From NCBI RefSeq assembly GCF_001687365.1, contig NZ_LGLV01000006.1, positions 372,001 to 436,000 on the forward strand: 64,000 bases of DNA, written 5' to 3'. Below are positions 1 to 8,173 of the stretch, piece by piece. Both the position numbers and the translations under genes were made by a program. This DNA is from Pararhizobium polonicum. GTDB lineage: Bacteria; Pseudomonadota; Alphaproteobacteria; Rhizobiales; Rhizobiaceae. The notes beneath the pieces were generated by a model. The model ran no database searches. It was not told the origin of the DNA and saw nothing but the letters and a program-made list of their open reading frames with translations. Each line of letters begins with the position of its first letter. Within the stretch, counting starts at the first letter, position 1.

Positions 1-844
1 GGCCCGGCTGCACAAGGCCTATGTGCTATGGCTCAATCTGGTCGGCAACCCGCTTGCCCTGGGCGGACTGATCGTCGTTGCAGCGCTGGTCATCATCTCG
101 GCCTTCGCGCCGCTGCTCTCGACCCATGACCCGATCGCCCAGGATCTGGCTTTCGCATTGAGGCCTCCGTCCTCGGTCAACTGGTTTGGAACGGATGAAT
201 TTGGCCGCGATGTGTATTCGAGGCTCGTCTATGGTGCGCGCACGACCCTTTATATCAGTATCCTCGTCACCATCATCGTTGCCCCGATCGGGTTTGTGAT
301 CGGCGCTATGGCCGGCTATCTCGGCGGCTGGGTCGATACCATTCTGATGCGCATCACCGATATCTTCCTGTCGTTCCCGAGCCTCGTTCTGGCGCTTGCT
401 TTTTCTGCGGCCCTTGGTCCGGGCATCGAAAACGCGGTGATCGCCATCGCCCTGACGGTCTGGCCGCCGATCGCCCGGTTGGCACGCGCCGAAACGCTGA
501 CCTTCCGCCATGCCGATTTCGTCGTTGCCGCCGAGTTGCAGGGGGCCGGTATGGGCCGCATCCTGTTGCGCCATATCGTCCCGCTCTGCGCGCCGTCGAT
601 CATCATCCGCCTGACGCTGAACATGTCGAGCATCATCCTGACGGCTGCGGGTCTGGGCTTTCTCGGTCTGGGTGCGCAGCCGCCGATGCCGGAATGGGGA
701 GCTATGGCTGCCTCGGGCCGTCAATACCTGCTGGATGCCTGGTGGCTGACCACCGTTCCGGGCGTTGCCATCCTCGTCGTCAGCCTGGCGTTCAATCTGC
801 TTGGCGACGGCCTGCGCGACATTATGGATCCGAGAAATGCCTGA
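1..844 (+). CDS. ABC transporter permease, DppC/OppC/NikC family (5'-truncated by window edge)
   Basis: Inner-membrane permease of a peptide/nickel-type ABC importer. The reading frame is open from base 2, so the true start is probably upstream; the first possible internal start is a GTG at 23, which leaves almost no N-terminal cytoplasmic tail. The family's entry sequence (NPLALGGLIVV, then a first membrane helix ending in FAPLLSTHDP) is intact, followed by GTDEFGRDVYSR and the permease EAA-type loop around AAELQGAGMGRILLRHIVP. The end overlaps the next ATPase gene by 8 bp, so the genes are one operon. The partner permease (DppB type) and binding protein should lie to the left of the window. 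The substrate cannot be read; dipeptide, nickel or a metal chelate are all possible. Confidence 0.9.
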   Translation, partial: ARLHKAYVLWLNLVGNPLALGGLIVVAALVIISAFAPLLSTHDPIAQDLAFALRPPSSVNWFGTDEFGRDVYSRLVYGARTTLYISILVTIIVAPIGFVIGAMAGYLGGWVDTILMRITDIFLSFPSLVLALAFSAALGPGIENAVIAIALTVWPPIARLARAETLTFRHADFVVAAELQGAGMGRILLRHIVPLCAPSIIIRLTLNMSSIILTAAGLGFLGLGAQPPMPEWGAMAASGRQYLLDAWWLTTVPGVAILVVSLAFNLLGDGLRDIMDPRNA

Positions 845-1685
845 CAATCAAAACACAATCCTGTCGATTGACAACATGTCCGTGCAGTTTCCAACCCTGT
901 CGGGCTCGGTCACGGCGGTGCGAAACGTGTCCTTCAAGGTCGGCCGGGAAAAGGTCGGGATCATCGGCGAATCCGGCTCGGGCAAAAGCACGACCGGCCG
1001 GGCCATCATGCAGCTTCAGCCGCCCGGTGCGATCGTCACGGCCGACAGGATGCAGTTCGAGGATGTCGATCTGCTGGCAGCAAGCGAACAGCAGATGCGC
1101 ACCATCCGTGGCCGTCGCATATCGATGATCCTTCAGGACCCGAAATACTCGCTCAACCCCGTCATGACGGTCGGCGAGCAGATCTCCGAAACGGTCATCC
1201 TGCATGAGCGCGTCTCCCGGCGTGAAGCGCGGGCGCGAACCCTGGCCATGCTGGAAAGGGTGAATATTCGCGATCCCGAACGTGTCTACACACTCTATCC
1301 GCATGAGGTGTCGGGCGGCATGGGGCAGCGGATCATGATCTCGATGATGCTGATTTCATCGCCGTCACTGATCATTGCGGACGAACCGACATCCGCCCTC
1401 GACGTCACCGTCCGCCAGCAGGTTCTCAGCATCCTCGACGATCTGGTGACCGAGCGCAATATCGGCCTGATCTTCATCTCCCACGATCTCAATCTGGTAC
1501 GAAGTTTCTGCGACCGGGTGATCATCATGTACGCCGGACGGATCGTCGAGACGATCGATGCGGAAAATCTGGAACATGCCACCCATCCCTATACTCGGGG
1601 ACTGCTGAACGCACTGCCGAGTCTCGAGCATCCGCGGGATCGGCTCGACGTTCTCAAGCGTGATCCCCTCTGGCTGGAGAACTGA
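837..1685 (+). CDS. ABC transporter ATP-binding protein, DppD/NikD type
   Basis: First of two ATPases energising the upstream permease. Walker A is GESGSGKST (around residue 38), the signature is VSGGMGQRIMISMML rather than the usual LSGGQ(R)QR, and Walker B is LIIADEPTSALD followed by the H-loop ISHDL. The ATG at 837 lies inside the permease stop region (8-bp overlap), which supports this start over an upstream in-frame codon at 765. At 282 residues it is short and carries only a brief C-terminal extension, closer in size to nickel-type NikD than to OppD. The MGQR replacement of QRQR in the signature is common among DppD/NikD-like ATPases. Confidence 0.9.
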   Translation: MPDNQNTILSIDNMSVQFPTLSGSVTAVRNVSFKVGREKVGIIGESGSGKSTTGRAIMQLQPPGAIVTADRMQFEDVDLLAASEQQMRTIRGRRISMILQDPKYSLNPVMTVGEQISETVILHERVSRREARARTLAMLERVNIRDPERVYTLYPHEVSGGMGQRIMISMMLISSPSLIIADEPTSALDVTVRQQVLSILDDLVTERNIGLIFISHDLNLVRSFCDRVIIMYAGRIVETIDAENLEHATHPYTRGLLNALPSLEHPRDRLDVLKRDPLWLEN

Positions 1686-1686
1686 T

Positions 1687-2478
1687 ATGGCGATGATCAA
1701 GGTCGACAATCTGGCCGTCGCCTACGGCCATGGGCAAAACGCGCTGAAAGTCGTCAAGGATGTCTCGTTCGAGGTTGCCAAGGGCGAGACCTTCGGCCTC
1801 GTCGGTGAAAGCGGTTGCGGCAAGTCCACCGTGCTTGGAGCTCTGGCCGGCAGAAACAAGACCTGGAGCGGTTCGGTCGTCATCGATGGCGAAGCCGCAA
1901 ACCCGAAGCGGACGAAAAGCCAGCTCGCCAAGCAGCAGATGGTGTTTCAGGATCCGTTTGGGTCGATCCATCCACGCCATACGATTGGGCGAACGCTGCT
2001 CGAGCCATTGGAGATTCATGGTCTCGACCGACGGCAGGAGCGCATAGAGGAAGTGCTGCGCGATGTCGGCCTGCCGCACAATTTCCGCTATCGTTTTCCG
2101 CATCAGCTGTCCGGCGGGCAGCGCCAGCGCGTTGCCATTGCCCGCGCGCTCATCCTGAAACCGCGAATCCTGCTTCTCGACGAGCCGACATCCGCGCTCG
2201 ACGTTTCGATCCAGGCGGAAATCCTCAATCTCCTCAAGGATCTGCGCGAGCGCGAACATCTGACTTACGTGCTCGTCAGCCACGATATGGCCGTGATCGC
2301 GCATTTATGCGATCGCGTCGCCGTGATGCAGGATGGCGTATTCGTCGAAGTTACGACACGAGAGAATCTGCTGAAAGGGGAGGTGGCGCATCCCTATACG
2401 CAAACACTGCTGGATGGCAGCCGGGGTTATGTTCCGGCGCGGCAGCGTCGCGGATTGCAAAGCGTGGGGCATGCTTGA
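1687..2478 (+). CDS. ABC transporter ATP-binding protein, DppF/NikE type
   Basis: Second ATPase of the importer, 263 residues. Walker A is GESGCGKST, the signature LSGGQRQRVAIARAL and Walker B LLLDEPTSALD, with an H-loop VSHDM; all are complete. The ATG at 1687 follows the previous stop by one base. The C-terminal HPYT motif (AHPYTQTLLDG) is typical of oligopeptide/nickel ATPases. It ends the operon and faces entA convergently with only 22 bp between stops. Being next to siderophore genes suggests, but does not prove, a metal-chelate substrate. Confidence 0.9.
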   Translation: MAMIKVDNLAVAYGHGQNALKVVKDVSFEVAKGETFGLVGESGCGKSTVLGALAGRNKTWSGSVVIDGEAANPKRTKSQLAKQQMVFQDPFGSIHPRHTIGRTLLEPLEIHGLDRRQERIEEVLRDVGLPHNFRYRFPHQLSGGQRQRVAIARALILKPRILLLDEPTSALDVSIQAEILNLLKDLREREHLTYVLVSHDMAVIAHLCDRVAVMQDGVFVEVTTRENLLKGEVAHPYTQTLLDGSRGYVPARQRRGLQSVGHA

Positions 2479-2487
2479 GTGCCCCAC
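2464..2487. terminator. Candidate bidirectional terminator hairpin
   Basis: A perfect 8-bp inverted repeat, GTGGGGCA and TGCCCCAC with an 8-nt loop, spans the stop codon of the plus-strand ATPase gene and precedes the stop codon of the convergent entA. It lacks a T-tract, so intrinsic termination is only likely, not certain. Confidence 0.5.
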
Positions 2488-2500
2488 ACCCACGTCCCCA

Positions 2501-3268
2501 TTATCCCCGCAGTGTTGCGCCTCCATCGACATAGAGATCGGCCATGGTGATATGACCGGCCCGGTCTGAGAGAAGAAAAACGACGGAATTGGCGATATCG
2601 TCAGGGGTGGCGAGCTTGCCCAGCGGAATGCCGGTCTTGAACGCCGGCAGGGAGCCCTCAATGACGCGCTTTTCTCCTGACGGATCCGCCCACATGCCTG
2701 TCTGCATGGGGGTCTGTGTCGAGCCGGGCGCCACGATGTTGCAGCGGATGCCATACGGCGCAAGTTCCAGCCCCAGGCATCGGGTGAACATGGTGGATGC
2801 GGCCTTGGAGGCGGCATAGGCGGCCATATTCTGGCGCGGAATACCGGCTGCATTGGACGCGACCGTCACGATGCTGCCTTTGCGCCGCGGCATCATATGC
2901 CGGGCCAGTGCCCGCGATACATGAAAGACGCCAGCGGTGTTGACGGCAAAGACCCGGTCCCACTCATCATCCGAGGTCTCGACGATCGATTTGGTCGACA
3001 GAACGCCGGCCACGTTCACGCCAAAATTAATCGACCCAAGGGTTTCGATCGTTTGCTCGATACGGCGATCGACATCCCGGCTACTGCGGACATCGAGCTC
3101 GGCAGCATAGAGATTGTGGTGAACCAGAGAACCGAGATCGCCAAGTGCGACATCGGTGGCCACGACTTTTGCGCCTTCATCCAAAAGAAGCCTGGTGACG
3201 GCAAGTCCGATACCGCTGCCAGCCCCGGTCACGAACGCGACTTTCTCTTCAAACCCGGTCAGCCGCAT
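2501..3268 (-). CDS. entA: 2,3-dihydro-2,3-dihydroxybenzoate dehydrogenase (EntA/DhbA)
   Basis: Cytosolic NAD-dependent short-chain dehydrogenase that oxidises 2,3-dihydro-2,3-DHB to 2,3-dihydroxybenzoate, the last step of DHB synthesis. The Rossmann motif TGAGSGIG, the NVAG motif (N-A-G variant with V), and the YAASK catalytic pair (Tyr, Lys) with upstream Ser are present. Length 255 residues matches the family (about 250). The ATG at 3268 is chosen because an AAGGAAG ribosome site precedes it; a longer frame exists upstream but lacks homology. It is the last gene of the entC-entE-entB-ArCP-entA operon, with 64 bp after the carrier protein gene. Confidence 0.93.
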   Translation of the reverse strand: MRLTGFEEKVAFVTGAGSGIGLAVTRLLLDEGAKVVATDVALGDLGSLVHHNLYAAELDVRSSRDVDRRIEQTIETLGSINFGVNVAGVLSTKSIVETSDDEWDRVFAVNTAGVFHVSRALARHMMPRRKGSIVTVASNAAGIPRQNMAAYAASKAASTMFTRCLGLELAPYGIRCNIVAPGSTQTPMQTGMWADPSGEKRVIEGSLPAFKTGIPLGKLATPDDIANSVVFLLSDRAGHITMADLYVDGGATLRG

Positions 3269-3332
3269 ATCGTCTTCCTTACCGTCTTGTTGGCGCTGGA
3301 CATCGACCCAGCACGGTCGGCAGTCAAAATTC

Positions 3333-3590
3333 TCATGGGTTAGTATCCACGGTTCCGTTGATCGTGCGCTTGGCGACACCCCACCAACTGGTCAGTGTCG
3401 GCGCGGCGGCCAGCTCGGAAAACTGGAGAACGGTTCCGCGTTCCTGCCACAGTAGCAAGAGGTTCATCGCCCGCATCGAATCGAGACCCAGATCCATCAG
3501 ATTGTCCTCATCGCCGATCTCGTCCGGATCGACATAGATCATGGTGGCGATGTCGTGGCGCATCTGCTCCATGGTGAAATCGTTTTTCAT
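3333..3590 (-). CDS. Free-standing aryl carrier protein (ArCP) for 2,3-DHB
   Basis: An 85-residue acyl/aryl carrier protein whose LGLDSMRAM motif holds the serine that receives 4'-phosphopantetheine. EntE would load DHB onto it and the first condensation domain of the NRPS would accept DHB from it. In EntB/DhbB this domain is fused behind isochorismatase; here it is a separate gene starting one base after the isochorismatase stop. The ATG at 3590 is preferred (GAAGGA ribosome site, 7 nt away) over a TTG at 3605. Phosphopantetheinylation is presumably done by the Sfp-type transferase encoded at the other end of the locus. Confidence 0.88.
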   Translation of the reverse strand: MKNDFTMEQMRHDIATMIYVDPDEIGDEDNLMDLGLDSMRAMNLLLLWQERGTVLQFSELAAAPTLTSWWGVAKRTINGTVDTNP

Positions 3591-3591
3591 C

Positions 3592-4233
3592 TCATTGTCC
3601 TTCAATTTTTGGGAGCAGCGCCGACAGCGCCAACGGAATGCCGGTGGTTTTCGCCAGATAGGTCAAGGCCATGTCGTGATTGTCCCGGGAGAAATCGGCC
3701 ACGGCATCGGCCACCAGAAAAGGCTTGATATCGCGCTGGAATGCCTCGGCGGCTGTCAGCAGGCAGCCGATATGCGCATAAATCCCGCAGATGATGATCT
3801 GGTCGCGCCCACGAACACGCATGAGGTGTTCAAGGTTGCTGAGCTGAAAGGCACTATAGCGATGCTTGACCAGAACCGTATCGTCCTCGTCGGGCTTCAG
3901 GGCGTCGGTGATCTGCTGATGTTCCGGCGCAGCGGTCATGCCCGGACCCCAGAGATGGGCCTGCAAGCCACGATCCCGCCGATCCTGATTGCCATTCTGG
4001 GCAGTGTAGTAGACCGGTATCCCAGCCTTTTTGCATGCGGATTTGAGCTGCATGATATTGTCGATCACCGGCGCGATCGGCGACGTATGCTGCTCGAATG
4101 CGTTGATGAAATAGTGTTGCATGTCATGGATCAGCAATGCGGCGCGGCCGGGCTCGAAATCCCACCGGGCCCGTGCTGCCGGTATATCGGCCAGCCCGGG
4201 GAGGGCATAAGGTTGAATTTTCGGCAGTCCCAT
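3592..4233 (-). CDS. entB: Isochorismatase lacking the carrier domain (EntB N-terminal type)
   Basis: Hydrolyses isochorismate to 2,3-dihydro-2,3-DHB plus pyruvate. The 213-residue protein has the family's LLIHDMQ start of the catalytic fold (Asp), YTAQ, VKHRYSAF with the catalytic-region Lys, and GIYAHIGCL. Canonical EntB is about 285 residues because it carries a C-terminal ArCP; here the protein stops at the end of the isochorismatase domain and the ArCP is encoded immediately downstream. The ATG at 4233 has a GGAG site and overlaps nothing; a TTG at 4239 is less likely. The gene starts 2 bp after the entE stop, so translation is likely coupled. Confidence 0.92.
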   Translation of the reverse strand: MGLPKIQPYALPGLADIPAARARWDFEPGRAALLIHDMQHYFINAFEQHTSPIAPVIDNIMQLKSACKKAGIPVYYTAQNGNQDRRDRGLQAHLWGPGMTAAPEHQQITDALKPDEDDTVLVKHRYSAFQLSNLEHLMRVRGRDQIIICGIYAHIGCLLTAAEAFQRDIKPFLVADAVADFSRDNHDMALTYLAKTTGIPLALSALLPKIEGQ

Positions 4234-4235
4234 CG

Positions 4236-5849
4236 TCAAAGCTCCGCAGTTTTCAGAAATTGTTCGCGCAGCATCTGGCGTAGGAATTTGCGGCTGGTCT
4301 TGCCAACGGCCGTCGTCTCGAATGCCTCGACGAAAACGATCTGATCCGGCACCTTGAAATCGGCAAGGCCACGCGATCTGACAAAGGCCTTCAATGCCGC
4401 CCCCTTGGGTTTTTCACCCATCGGGATGACAAAGGCGCAGCTGCGCTCGCCCAGATAGGGATCGGGGATGGAAACAACCGCGGCATCGAACACCGACGCA
4501 TGCGCCAAAAGATGGTCTTCGATCTCCTCGGCGGAGATCTTTTCGCCCGACCGGTTGATGTGGTCGCCCGTTCGTCCGCAGACCGTCAGATAGCCATCCG
4601 CTGATCTGGAGACGATATCGCCCGTGCGGTAATAACCGTCATCGGTGAAGGACCGCGCGTTCGCCGCATCGTCATTGTGATAGGCGTTGATCGTATAGGG
4701 CCCGCGCGTCAGGAGCATGCCCGGCTCGCCGTCCTTTGTCGGGTTGCCCAGATCATCGACAATCAGCACCTCGTCGTCGGGGCTGATCGGACGGCCTTGC
4801 GTGTTGATGACGATATCGTCGGGATCGTCCAGCCGCGTGTAGTTCACCAGACCTTCCGCCATGCCGAACACCTGCTGCAGTGCGCAGCCCAACGCCGCTT
4901 TTACGCGAGCCGCCGCTTCCGGTATGAATTTGGCCCCGCCGACCTGCAAAACCTTGAGGCTCGAAATATCCCACTGTGTCGTTGTAGCCGCCTGCATCCA
5001 CAGGAGAGCCAGCGGCGGAACAAGGCCGGTGATGGTCACGCGTTCCTGCTCGATCAGGGCAAAGGCCACTTCCGCGGCCGGTGATGGGCACATGACGACC
5101 CGGCTGCCGGCGTAGAGCGCACCAAAGACGCCCGGCGAGCTCATCGGAAAATTATGGGCAACCGGCAGCGCCGCCATATAGGCGCTGGTTTCGTCAAGCC
5201 CGCATATTTCGGCACTAGCGCGGAAGCTGTAAATATAATCGTCGTGCGTGCGGGGGATGAGCTTCGACAGCCCGGTGCTACCGCCGGAAATCTGCAGGAA
5301 GGCAACGTCCGCGGGATTGGCGTTGACAGGCAGGTTCGCCAGTTCGATGGCCCCCTCTGCCGCTTGGCGCACATCGTCGACGACGATAAGATGGCGCAGG
5401 CGGGGCGAGTACGCCTGCACCTCTGCCGCAAGCCCGCGGTAATTGAAGCCGTCATGCGTTGCGGTGATTACATAGGCACAGGCTTCGGATTTTTCAGCGA
5501 AATGAACAATTTCCGTCAACCGGTGCGCCGGTAACGTGAAGACGGGAATGAGACCCGCCCGGAACAGGCCGAAGACCACGGATAGGAACTCCGGAATATT
5601 GGGCAGCTGAACGATTACCCGGTCCCCGGGCGCAAGCCCCAGGGCAAGGAATGTCGCAGCATATTGTTGCGCCTTGCGGGCCAGATCCGCATAGGTCCAG
5701 CGCTCCGGTCCTCCGACAACCGCGATATGATCGGGTATCTCCGCCGCCCGCTGCTCAAGAAAGCCGGACATCGTTTCGCCGCGCCAGTAGCCGGCATCCC
5801 GGTATCGCGCCGCGCGCTCCTCGGGCCATTTTTGCTTCAGTTCAAGCAT
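4236..5849 (-). CDS. entE: 2,3-dihydroxybenzoate-AMP ligase (EntE/DhbE)
   Basis: Stand-alone adenylation enzyme that activates DHB as the AMP ester and loads it on the aryl carrier protein. It shows the opening W-x-E-E-x-A-x-R-Y-R-D-x-G-Y-W region seen in this family, the phosphate loop ISGGSTGLSKLIPR, and the late motif YRTGDIVSR followed by GRTGDHINRSGEKIS. Length 537 residues fits the family (about 535-540). The ATG at 5849 is preceded by AAGGGA at 8 nt. It lies 11 bp after entC and 2 bp before entB in one operon. Confidence 0.95.
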   Translation of the reverse strand: MLELKQKWPEERAARYRDAGYWRGETMSGFLEQRAAEIPDHIAVVGGPERWTYADLARKAQQYAATFLALGLAPGDRVIVQLPNIPEFLSVVFGLFRAGLIPVFTLPAHRLTEIVHFAEKSEACAYVITATHDGFNYRGLAAEVQAYSPRLRHLIVVDDVRQAAEGAIELANLPVNANPADVAFLQISGGSTGLSKLIPRTHDDYIYSFRASAEICGLDETSAYMAALPVAHNFPMSSPGVFGALYAGSRVVMCPSPAAEVAFALIEQERVTITGLVPPLALLWMQAATTTQWDISSLKVLQVGGAKFIPEAAARVKAALGCALQQVFGMAEGLVNYTRLDDPDDIVINTQGRPISPDDEVLIVDDLGNPTKDGEPGMLLTRGPYTINAYHNDDAANARSFTDDGYYRTGDIVSRSADGYLTVCGRTGDHINRSGEKISAEEIEDHLLAHASVFDAAVVSIPDPYLGERSCAFVIPMGEKPKGAALKAFVRSRGLADFKVPDQIVFVEAFETTAVGKTSRKFLRQMLREQFLKTAEL

Positions 5850-5860
5850 GATGAATTCCC

Positions 5861-7072
5861 TTAAATTCCGGACCGGTCGCGATCGATGCCGAAGGCATCG
5901 AGCATGGCGCGAAACTTGGCCGCGGTTTCCGCGATCTCGCCTTGTGGTGTAGAGCCTGGAACCACGCCCGCGCCGGCATAAAGCCGGGCATTCGCGCCTT
6001 CGACCTCCGCGCAGCGGATGGAGACGAACCAGCGGCCGTCGCCGGCGGAATCACACCAGCCGACAGCGCCGGCATAAAAGTCGCGATCGTAGGCTTCCAG
6101 TTCGCTGATCTTGCTGTGTGCGGCCGCGCGCGGCACGCCGCAAACGGCAGGAGTGGGATGCAGAAGCGAAACAAAATACTCCGATGAGGCCGAGGCGTCT
6201 TTCAGCCGGCCAACGATTTTCGTGCCGAGATGCCACATGCTGGCTGTCGCACGCAGCGCCATTCCCTCGGGGGCGGATAGTTCGAAGCAATAGGGCGTCA
6301 GCAGGTCCATGATGGATTCGACCACCATCGCGTGTTCGCGCCGGTCCTTGTCAGAGTTCCACAGGGAATCCGCCGAACGGCGATCATCGATACTGTCGGC
6401 ATATCGCTTGGCGGATCCGGCCAGCGGATGCGAAGCGATGTGGTTGCCGCGCTTCTCGACAAGCAGTTCCGGCGTCGCGCCAACGAGCATCGCCCCGCCG
6501 TTCTCTTGCCGGCGCAGGGGGGTGGCGAACACAGTGATGCTTTCATCAAGCGCAAGCTTGCTCATCAGGTCCGCGATGGAGAAATCCCGGCTTGCAAAGA
6601 CTTTCAGGCTGCGCGAGAGGACGATTTTCTGCAAACCGCCCTGCGATGCCGCCATGGCTTCAAGGCCGGCCAGAACGCTGTTTCCAAAGACATCCGGCGC
6701 GGGATCCGCGCTTACGGAGAGAATGCGGTTCGGCTCTTCATTGGAGACACTCGCTCCAAAGCCCGGCACGTGCCCGAGATTGTGCTTGCCCTGAACACGC
6801 ATCACCCGTGTCGGCTGAAACAGAAATGCCGATTGGGCGGGATCGAATGGCAGCGCGCCGACCAGAATATCCGGGCCGTCCTGACGCTGCCGGAAAAACC
6901 GGGCTGTCCGATCGCTCAACGTCGAGAGAGGACCCTCTTCCAGAACGGCATTCTGCCCGAGCGAAAAGAACGTCTCTCCCGATGTCTTGAGGATGTAGAA
7001 GGGCTTTTTTGAATTTGCGCTCTGAGGTGGCGTATCCCTGTCGAGCCGAGCCAGCGAAGTTGGCATTTTCAT
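5861..7072 (-). CDS. entC: Isochorismate synthase (EntC/DhbC)
   Basis: Converts chorismate to isochorismate, diverting it into DHB synthesis. The 403-residue chorismate-binding enzyme has the SHPLAGSAKR segment, the HAMVVES block and the C-terminal HPTPAVCGVPR and YAGAVGW motifs characteristic of this family, plus GAGVVPGSTPQGE at the magnesium/chorismate site. ATG at 7072 has AGGA upstream; a second in-frame ATG at 7066 has GGAG at 7 nt and could be the true start. First gene of the DHB operon; its promoter contains an iron-operator-like palindrome (7132-7158). Confidence 0.94.
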   Translation of the reverse strand: MKMPTSLARLDRDTPPQSANSKKPFYILKTSGETFFSLGQNAVLEEGPLSTLSDRTARFFRQRQDGPDILVGALPFDPAQSAFLFQPTRVMRVQGKHNLGHVPGFGASVSNEEPNRILSVSADPAPDVFGNSVLAGLEAMAASQGGLQKIVLSRSLKVFASRDFSIADLMSKLALDESITVFATPLRRQENGGAMLVGATPELLVEKRGNHIASHPLAGSAKRYADSIDDRRSADSLWNSDKDRREHAMVVESIMDLLTPYCFELSAPEGMALRATASMWHLGTKIVGRLKDASASSEYFVSLLHPTPAVCGVPRAAAHSKISELEAYDRDFYAGAVGWCDSAGDGRWFVSIRCAEVEGANARLYAGAGVVPGSTPQGEIAETAAKFRAMLDAFGIDRDRSGI

Positions 7073-7131
7073 ACTCCATTCCTAAGGTTTTCGGCTGGTT
7101 TGGTTCGATCCCTCTTCGCGGCTGGATATAA

Positions 7132-7158
7132 ATAATATGATAAAACTTGTCATATTAT
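7132..7158. promoter_or_regulatory. Candidate RirA iron-responsive operator (IRO box) between entC and fepC
   Basis: Perfect inverted repeat ATAATATGA-N9-TCATATTAT. Its core TGA-N9-TCA is the IRO pattern described for RirA-controlled iron genes in Rhizobiales. It lies in the divergent promoter between the entC operon (minus) and the fepC side (plus), in a short AT-rich island where minus-strand -10-like sequence also occurs. Nine-base perfect arms are far beyond chance in a 260-bp gap. The binding protein is inferred; no rirA gene is in the window. Confidence 0.7.
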
Positions 7159-7209
7159 CGTGTACAAGGCCGGAAGAGATCGAAGCAATCAGGACGAAGT
7201 TTTTAAAAG

Positions 7210-7338
7210 ATGACGATGATTTCAGTTGAAGACCTGGCGGTGGAGTGCTTGTCCAAACGCTCTTTCCGCCTTCCTTTTTCCATGCGACAAAGCCAGGAAA
7301 GGCCGGGTGCCCGTCTGTCGGGGAGCGATCCCCAATGA
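7210..7338 (+). CDS. Possible small leader ORF (42 aa) overlapping fepC start
   Basis: An ATG at 7210 opens a 42-codon frame that ends with TGA at 7336-7338, overlapping the fepC ATG as ATGA, the classic arrangement for translational coupling. It begins MTMISVEDLAVECLSKRS. The ribosome site is weak (GAAG 10 nt upstream). I recognise no family; it could be a coupling leader, a small protein, or chance. Confidence 0.3.
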   Translation: MTMISVEDLAVECLSKRSFRLPFSMRQSQERPGARLSGSDPQ

Positions 7339-8153
7339 CCGTACCGTTTCAATCCGCAGGCAATCTCGCCGGCTCCGACCTTTCGCTTGGTTATGGCAAG
7401 CGCCTGATTTCCCGTAATCTTGATGTGGTTGTGCCCGCTGGCGGCTTCACCGCGATCATCGGCCCGAACGGCTGTGGAAAATCGACGCTTCTGCGAGCCC
7501 TGAGCCGATTGCTGGTGCCATCGAGCGGTCAGGTCTTCCTCGACGGCAAAGACATCCACAACTACCCGGCCCGCGAGGTTGCCAAACGGCTTGGGCTGCT
7601 GCCGCAGAGTGCCGTCGCCCCGGCTGGGATCAACGTTTCCGATCTGGTTTCGCGCGGCCGCTACCCGCACCAGACGCTGTTGCGCCAATGGAGCCGTGCC
7701 GACGCCGAAGCCGTCGAGCGCGCCATGGAGATGACGGCCACGGCCGACCTTGCCACCCGCAGCGTCGATGAATTGTCCGGCGGTCAACGACAGCGGGTGT
7801 GGGTGGCGATGGCGCTTGCGCAGGAAACGCCGCTGCTGCTGCTTGACGAACCGACGACGTTTCTGGACATCACGCACCAGATCGACCTGATGGATCTCTT
7901 CCGGGACCTGAACCGCAACAGTGGCCGCACCCTGATTGCCGTGTTGCATGACCTCAATCAGGCCTGCCGCTACGCCAGCCACCTGATCGCCATGCGCGAT
8001 GGACGCATTGTCGCCGAAGGCGCTCCGAAGGAGATTGTGACTGCCGAGCTGGTCGAACGGGTTTTCGATCTCTCTGCGCTGATCATCGAAGATCCCGTCA
8101 GCGGCACGCCTCTGGTTATCCCGCGGCAGCGTGTTCGTAACGTCGTGGAATAG
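7335..8153 (+). CDS. fepC: Iron-siderophore ABC transporter ATP-binding protein (FepC/FhuC family)
   Basis: Cytosolic ATPase driving ferric-siderophore import together with the FepD/FepG permeases encoded 16 kb away on the same strand. Walker A GPNGCGKST, signature LSGGQRQRVWVAMAL and Walker B LLLLDEPTTFLD (the TTFLD ending is typical of FepC/FhuC) are present, with the H-loop VLHDLNQACRYA. The ATG at 7335 has GGGGAG at 9 nt; the annotated length is 272 residues, usual for the family. It is transcribed away from entC and converges on the NRPS gene (20 bp between stops). Confidence 0.94.
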   Translation: MTVPFQSAGNLAGSDLSLGYGKRLISRNLDVVVPAGGFTAIIGPNGCGKSTLLRALSRLLVPSSGQVFLDGKDIHNYPAREVAKRLGLLPQSAVAPAGINVSDLVSRGRYPHQTLLRQWSRADAEAVERAMEMTATADLATRSVDELSGGQRQRVWVAMALAQETPLLLLDEPTTFLDITHQIDLMDLFRDLNRNSGRTLIAVLHDLNQACRYASHLIAMRDGRIVAEGAPKEIVTAELVERVFDLSALIIEDPVSGTPLVIPRQRVRNVVE

Positions 8154-8173
8154 GTTGAAAGCCGGCATATCCA

